Source of the DNA: Acidobacterium sp. S8
GTDB taxonomy: Bacteria; Acidobacteriota; Terriglobia; Terriglobales; Acidobacteriaceae
Direction of reading: 5' to 3'
Length of the DNA stretch: 64,000 nucleotides
Assembly: GCF_009765985.1 (NCBI RefSeq)
Contig: NZ_LMUM01000034.1
Coordinates: 674,729-738,728 of the forward strand
In this document: positions 61,777 to 64,000 of the stretch, piece by piece
Layout of the letters: the number at the start of each line of letters is the position of its first letter
Position numbering within the stretch: the first letter of the stretch is position 1
Notes under the pieces: generated by a model
Databases searched by the model: none
Seen by the model: only the letters and a program-made list of their open reading frames with translations
What the model was told of the DNA's origin: nothing
Made by a program: the position numbers and the translations under genes

Positions 61777-62097
61777 TTAGATGGCGGGCAGGAGCGCGGG
61801 GAAGAGTTTGCTTCCGTCGTAGGGTGTTTCACTGCGAAGCATCCCATAAATGGCATGGAGCAGTTTGCGAGCGACGGCGATGATCGCCTGCAGCTTGGCC
61901 TTGTGACGACTCAGAAGTGTTTCGTAGAACGCCTTCAGGTGGGGATCGAGACGAACGGCGACCAGGGCGGGCATGTAGAGCGCGCGACGCAGATACCGAT
62001 TGCCAGCCCGACTCATGCGGGAGGGCTTGTGCACCGAGGTTCCCGAGACCTGATGTACTGGGTCCAGGCCACTGTGCGCCACCCACTGCCTGCATGT
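61777..62097 (-). pseudogene. IS110-family transposase, C-terminal fragment
   Basis: The frame reads RQWVAHSGLDPVHQVSGTSV, then RMSRAGNRYLRRALYMPALV and KLLHAIYGMLRSETPYDGSK, the Transposase_20 end of IS110 enzymes, and stops normally. It begins abruptly: an in-frame stop lies just upstream and the DEDD catalytic half is absent here. Confidence 0.85.
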
Positions 62098-62116
62098 TCA
62101 AGGGCGGCGTCCATCC

Positions 62117-62222
62117 ATGCAGTCCACCGTATTTTGCGGCATTGATGTGAGCGCCGCGACTCTTGCCGTAGCCCTTCATCAAGAAGATCAGCGGTTCGAG
62201 CAACGTGTTTTCAGCAATAACG
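62117..62222 (+). pseudogene. IS110-family transposase, N-terminal fragment in the opposite orientation
   Basis: An ATG at 62117 opens MQSTVFCGIDVSAATLAVAL then HQEDQRFEQRVFSN, the start of an IS110 transposase with the first catalytic Asp (GIDVSAAT). Similarity ends at about codon 35 and the frame later hits a stop. It points away from the C-terminal fragment only 20 bases to its left. Confidence 0.75.
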
Positions 62223-62317
62223 GACCGAGATTAAGAAGCCTTGACCCCATTTTCCTCGCAAGGGGTTTGAAAATCCTCTCCCCGGTATAAAACGCAAATC
62301 ATCCGTCGATACTTTCC

Positions 62318-63784
62318 CTATGGCTGCTGCATGACTCGCTGGATTGCGGGTGATTTCCATTGTCCGGTCAACAGCTCGGGCTTGGGCCAGTAATAGCGCA
62401 GGGTGAGCATAAACGGTCCTTTGGGAGCGGGAAGCCAATTGGCGTCCTTCTCTTTTCCGGGGGAGTCGGCCTGGATGTAGATAGTCAGCCCGCCGTCGGG
62501 GTCGGTTTTCAGGTGCGGAAGCATGGGCGAGTTGATCAGGTAGCGGTGGATGGGGTTCGCGACCAGCAACTGCTCCGGCAACTTATACATGGTGAGCGAC
62601 CAGAAGGCATTGACGGGAGGCAGCTGTCCGGCGGCGAAACGGAGTGTGTATTTGTTCGCGCTGCCGTCGAGCGGCTGACCGGAGGAGTCTTTGTCGAGGA
62701 TCGGGTAAAGGGCTTCATCGCGAGAGTTGGCGCCGATACCCATCTCTGTGCCGGTAGCGCGCGCGAGGTAATCGTTCTTTAGATAGTCGCGCGATCCGAA
62801 GAGAGTGTCGGTCTTGCCTGCCATGGACGCACGCTTGGCTTCAATGGCCTTCTGCCCTTCTTCCAGACCGGTCTTAAGAAAGGTCTGCAGCTGAGGCGAA
62901 AAGGCGGAGGCATCGAAAGGCTTTCCGGGAAGAACGCCGATTCTCGCAAACTCGTTGCGCAACTGCACTTCGCTGGGGTGTGGCGGCACGGCGAACTGCA
63001 GAAGGAAGGCGAGCTGATTGAGGAATGGAAGCGAGGTCTGCTCGGCCGGTGCGATGGGCTTCGGCCAGTCGATGGCTGGCGGTTGGGGCGGCGCGGGGGT
63101 GTGCAGATACTCATGCAGGGTCTGGATTTTGTAGCCTGCCTGAATTTTTTTGACGTGGGCGAGGTCGGCGGGGTTGAAGAGCTGGGTGCGTCCGACAACG
63201 TTGACGAACGAAGTCTCTGACGGGAAGGTTCTGGTGATGTCCTTTGGGACTTCGCCCTTCCAGCCGGGACCGGTGATCAGGTATTTTCCGCCCTCATTTC
63301 CCGTGGTGCGGGTGCCGATGTAGGCGAAGTTGAAGGTATAGAGATCCATCAGCTGAAAGACGAAGTAGCGGTCCTTCTCCATGGGGGGAATGGTGATGAC
63401 GACGGGCTCGGCGCGGAGATCGAGGCCGGCAAAGGAGTATGGCGTGTCGGAGTTGGGAGTGACGAAGGCGGTATCGTCGGGAGTGAAGACGCGCGCGATG
63501 TTCAGGATGGTGTTGAAGGGGCCTTTGTACTGGGGATTATCCTTGTCGACGCTGAAGGCGTAGATGGTTTTGTAGACGGCGACCATGGGCACACCGTAGA
63601 TGTAGGCCTGTTTGGCGATCAGGCGCGCTTCGATCGGATTGAGAGAGGCGATGCTGGGCTGCGGTTGCGGTGAAGCTTTTTCAGGCGATGATGGCGCCGG
63701 TGCTGATTTGCATCCCGCGACTGCGACCACCAGGGCAAGCATCGATACAGCAAAACACTTCGCTGTTTGTATCGTGTCTCTCAC
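62318..63784 (-). CDS. DUF1254/DUF1214 lipoprotein
   Basis: The 488-residue protein has a lipoprotein signal (FAVSMLALVVAVAGC), a DUF1254 domain (about residues 60-200; AYIYGVPMVAVYKTIYAF, TPNSDTPYSFAGLDLRAEP) and DUF1214 at the C-terminus (FWSLTMYKLPEQLLVANPIH ... KGPFMLTLRYYWPKPELL). The family is widespread and uncharacterised. A GTG start at 63784 with GGAGAG upstream fits the signal peptide; the frame itself extends to 63898. Confidence 0.85.
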   Translation of the reverse strand: MRDTIQTAKCFAVSMLALVVAVAGCKSAPAPSSPEKASPQPQPSIASLNPIEARLIAKQAYIYGVPMVAVYKTIYAFSVDKDNPQYKGPFNTILNIARVFTPDDTAFVTPNSDTPYSFAGLDLRAEPVVITIPPMEKDRYFVFQLMDLYTFNFAYIGTRTTGNEGGKYLITGPGWKGEVPKDITRTFPSETSFVNVVGRTQLFNPADLAHVKKIQAGYKIQTLHEYLHTPAPPQPPAIDWPKPIAPAEQTSLPFLNQLAFLLQFAVPPHPSEVQLRNEFARIGVLPGKPFDASAFSPQLQTFLKTGLEEGQKAIEAKRASMAGKTDTLFGSRDYLKNDYLARATGTEMGIGANSRDEALYPILDKDSSGQPLDGSANKYTLRFAAGQLPPVNAFWSLTMYKLPEQLLVANPIHRYLINSPMLPHLKTDPDGGLTIYIQADSPGKEKDANWLPAPKGPFMLTLRYYWPKPELLTGQWKSPAIQRVMQQP

Positions 63785-63884
63785 GCTGCTCTCTCCGTTT
63801 GTGAATAGAGGAACTCTGATTCCTGAGTGGGGATCATTGTATGTCACGGTGGTTGGGGCTTGCGGGTTTGAAAGTTTCTGTATC

Positions 63885-63923
63885 CCACCCTTTCGCAAAG
63901 TGCGCGAAAGGATGGGGCACCCA
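63885..63923. repeat. Palindromic repeat family B
   Basis: CCCACCCTTTCGC pairs with GCGAAAGGATGGG and ends in GCACCC. Confidence 0.88.
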
Positions 63924-63967
63924 GGTTTTGGGGATTGCTTGAGGCTGGCTGACGGGCCGGAGGTACT

Positions 63968-64000
63968 ATGGTGGCGGAGCAGGAAGCGGTGATGACGCGT
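63968..64000 (+). CDS. Possible 5' end of a further gene (runs off the window)
   Basis: GGAGG lies five bases before the ATG at 63968; the first codons read MVAEQEAVMTR. Too short to identify. Confidence 0.4.
   Translation, partial: MVAEQEAVMTR

Noticed and set aside
61777..62222. Intact IS110 element
   Set aside because: The two parts are in opposite directions and the middle of the transposase is missing.
1..64000. tRNA or rRNA genes, prophage, toxin-antitoxin or defence island
   Set aside because: No tRNA-like cloverleaf, rRNA segment, integrase, phage structural gene or defence gene was recognised in any gap or frame.

Overview
The window looks like a chromosome segment of a Gram-negative soil acidobacterium (Terriglobia/Acidobacteriaceae type). 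This is inferred from gene content, not from a marker gene. Pointers are an Oar-like TonB receptor with an N-terminal carboxypeptidase-regulatory domain, two long 'orphan' MacB/FtsX-type permeases of the acidobacterial ADOP kind, YVTN/IPT beta-propeller lipoproteins, Tat-exported ferritin-like proteins, and many short palindromic intergenic repeats. No rRNA or tRNA gene, phage, CRISPR array or biosynthetic cluster was seen; most genes are housekeeping.

Layout. 1-2.2 kb: 5' end of an hflX-like gene, hfq, and an SH3-type lipoprotein. 2.4-9.2 kb: a pair of Tat-exported ferritin-like proteins, a propeller lipoprotein, an M28 peptidase, a SanA/YdcF-like protein and a B12-binding radical SAM enzyme. 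9.4-12.8 kb: a peroxide-stress operon perR-ahpC-ahpD with a clear PerR operator and promoter (ahpC carries a frameshift), divergent from an orphan PAS histidine kinase. 12.8-18.2 kb: DUF2203, nadA and a 1055-residue propeller lipoprotein. 18.9-22.1 kb: tatB-tatC, a glutaminyl-cyclase-like M28 enzyme and terC. 22.1-28.2 kb: nadB, then aroB-menG-CDF-osmC-PASTA. 28.2-35.5 kb: a tightly packed reverse operon surA-HD/OB nuclease-EVE-aroC-def-fmt-rsmB. 35.7-41.5 kb: S41 protease, sucCD, trpD, SIMPL protein. 41.7-49.9 kb: acyltransferase, M50 protease, trpS, scpA, pit, scpB, rluB. 50-57.8 kb: cupin, PAP2 phosphatase, two ADOP permeases, a membrane protein. 58-64 kb: TonB receptor, rearranged IS110 remnants, a DUF1254 lipoprotein and the first codons of one more gene.

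The most unusual signals are: three families of palindromic repeats, two of which have become part of coding sequences (scpA and the cyclase-like gene); a PerR box sitting inside the spacer of a near-consensus promoter that would give a leaderless perR mRNA; an acidic insertion of about 90 residues inside ScpB; a repeated basic motif in the long tail of the SurA-like chaperone; and a Tat translocase/metalloenzyme/TerC gene string that may link export with metal loading.
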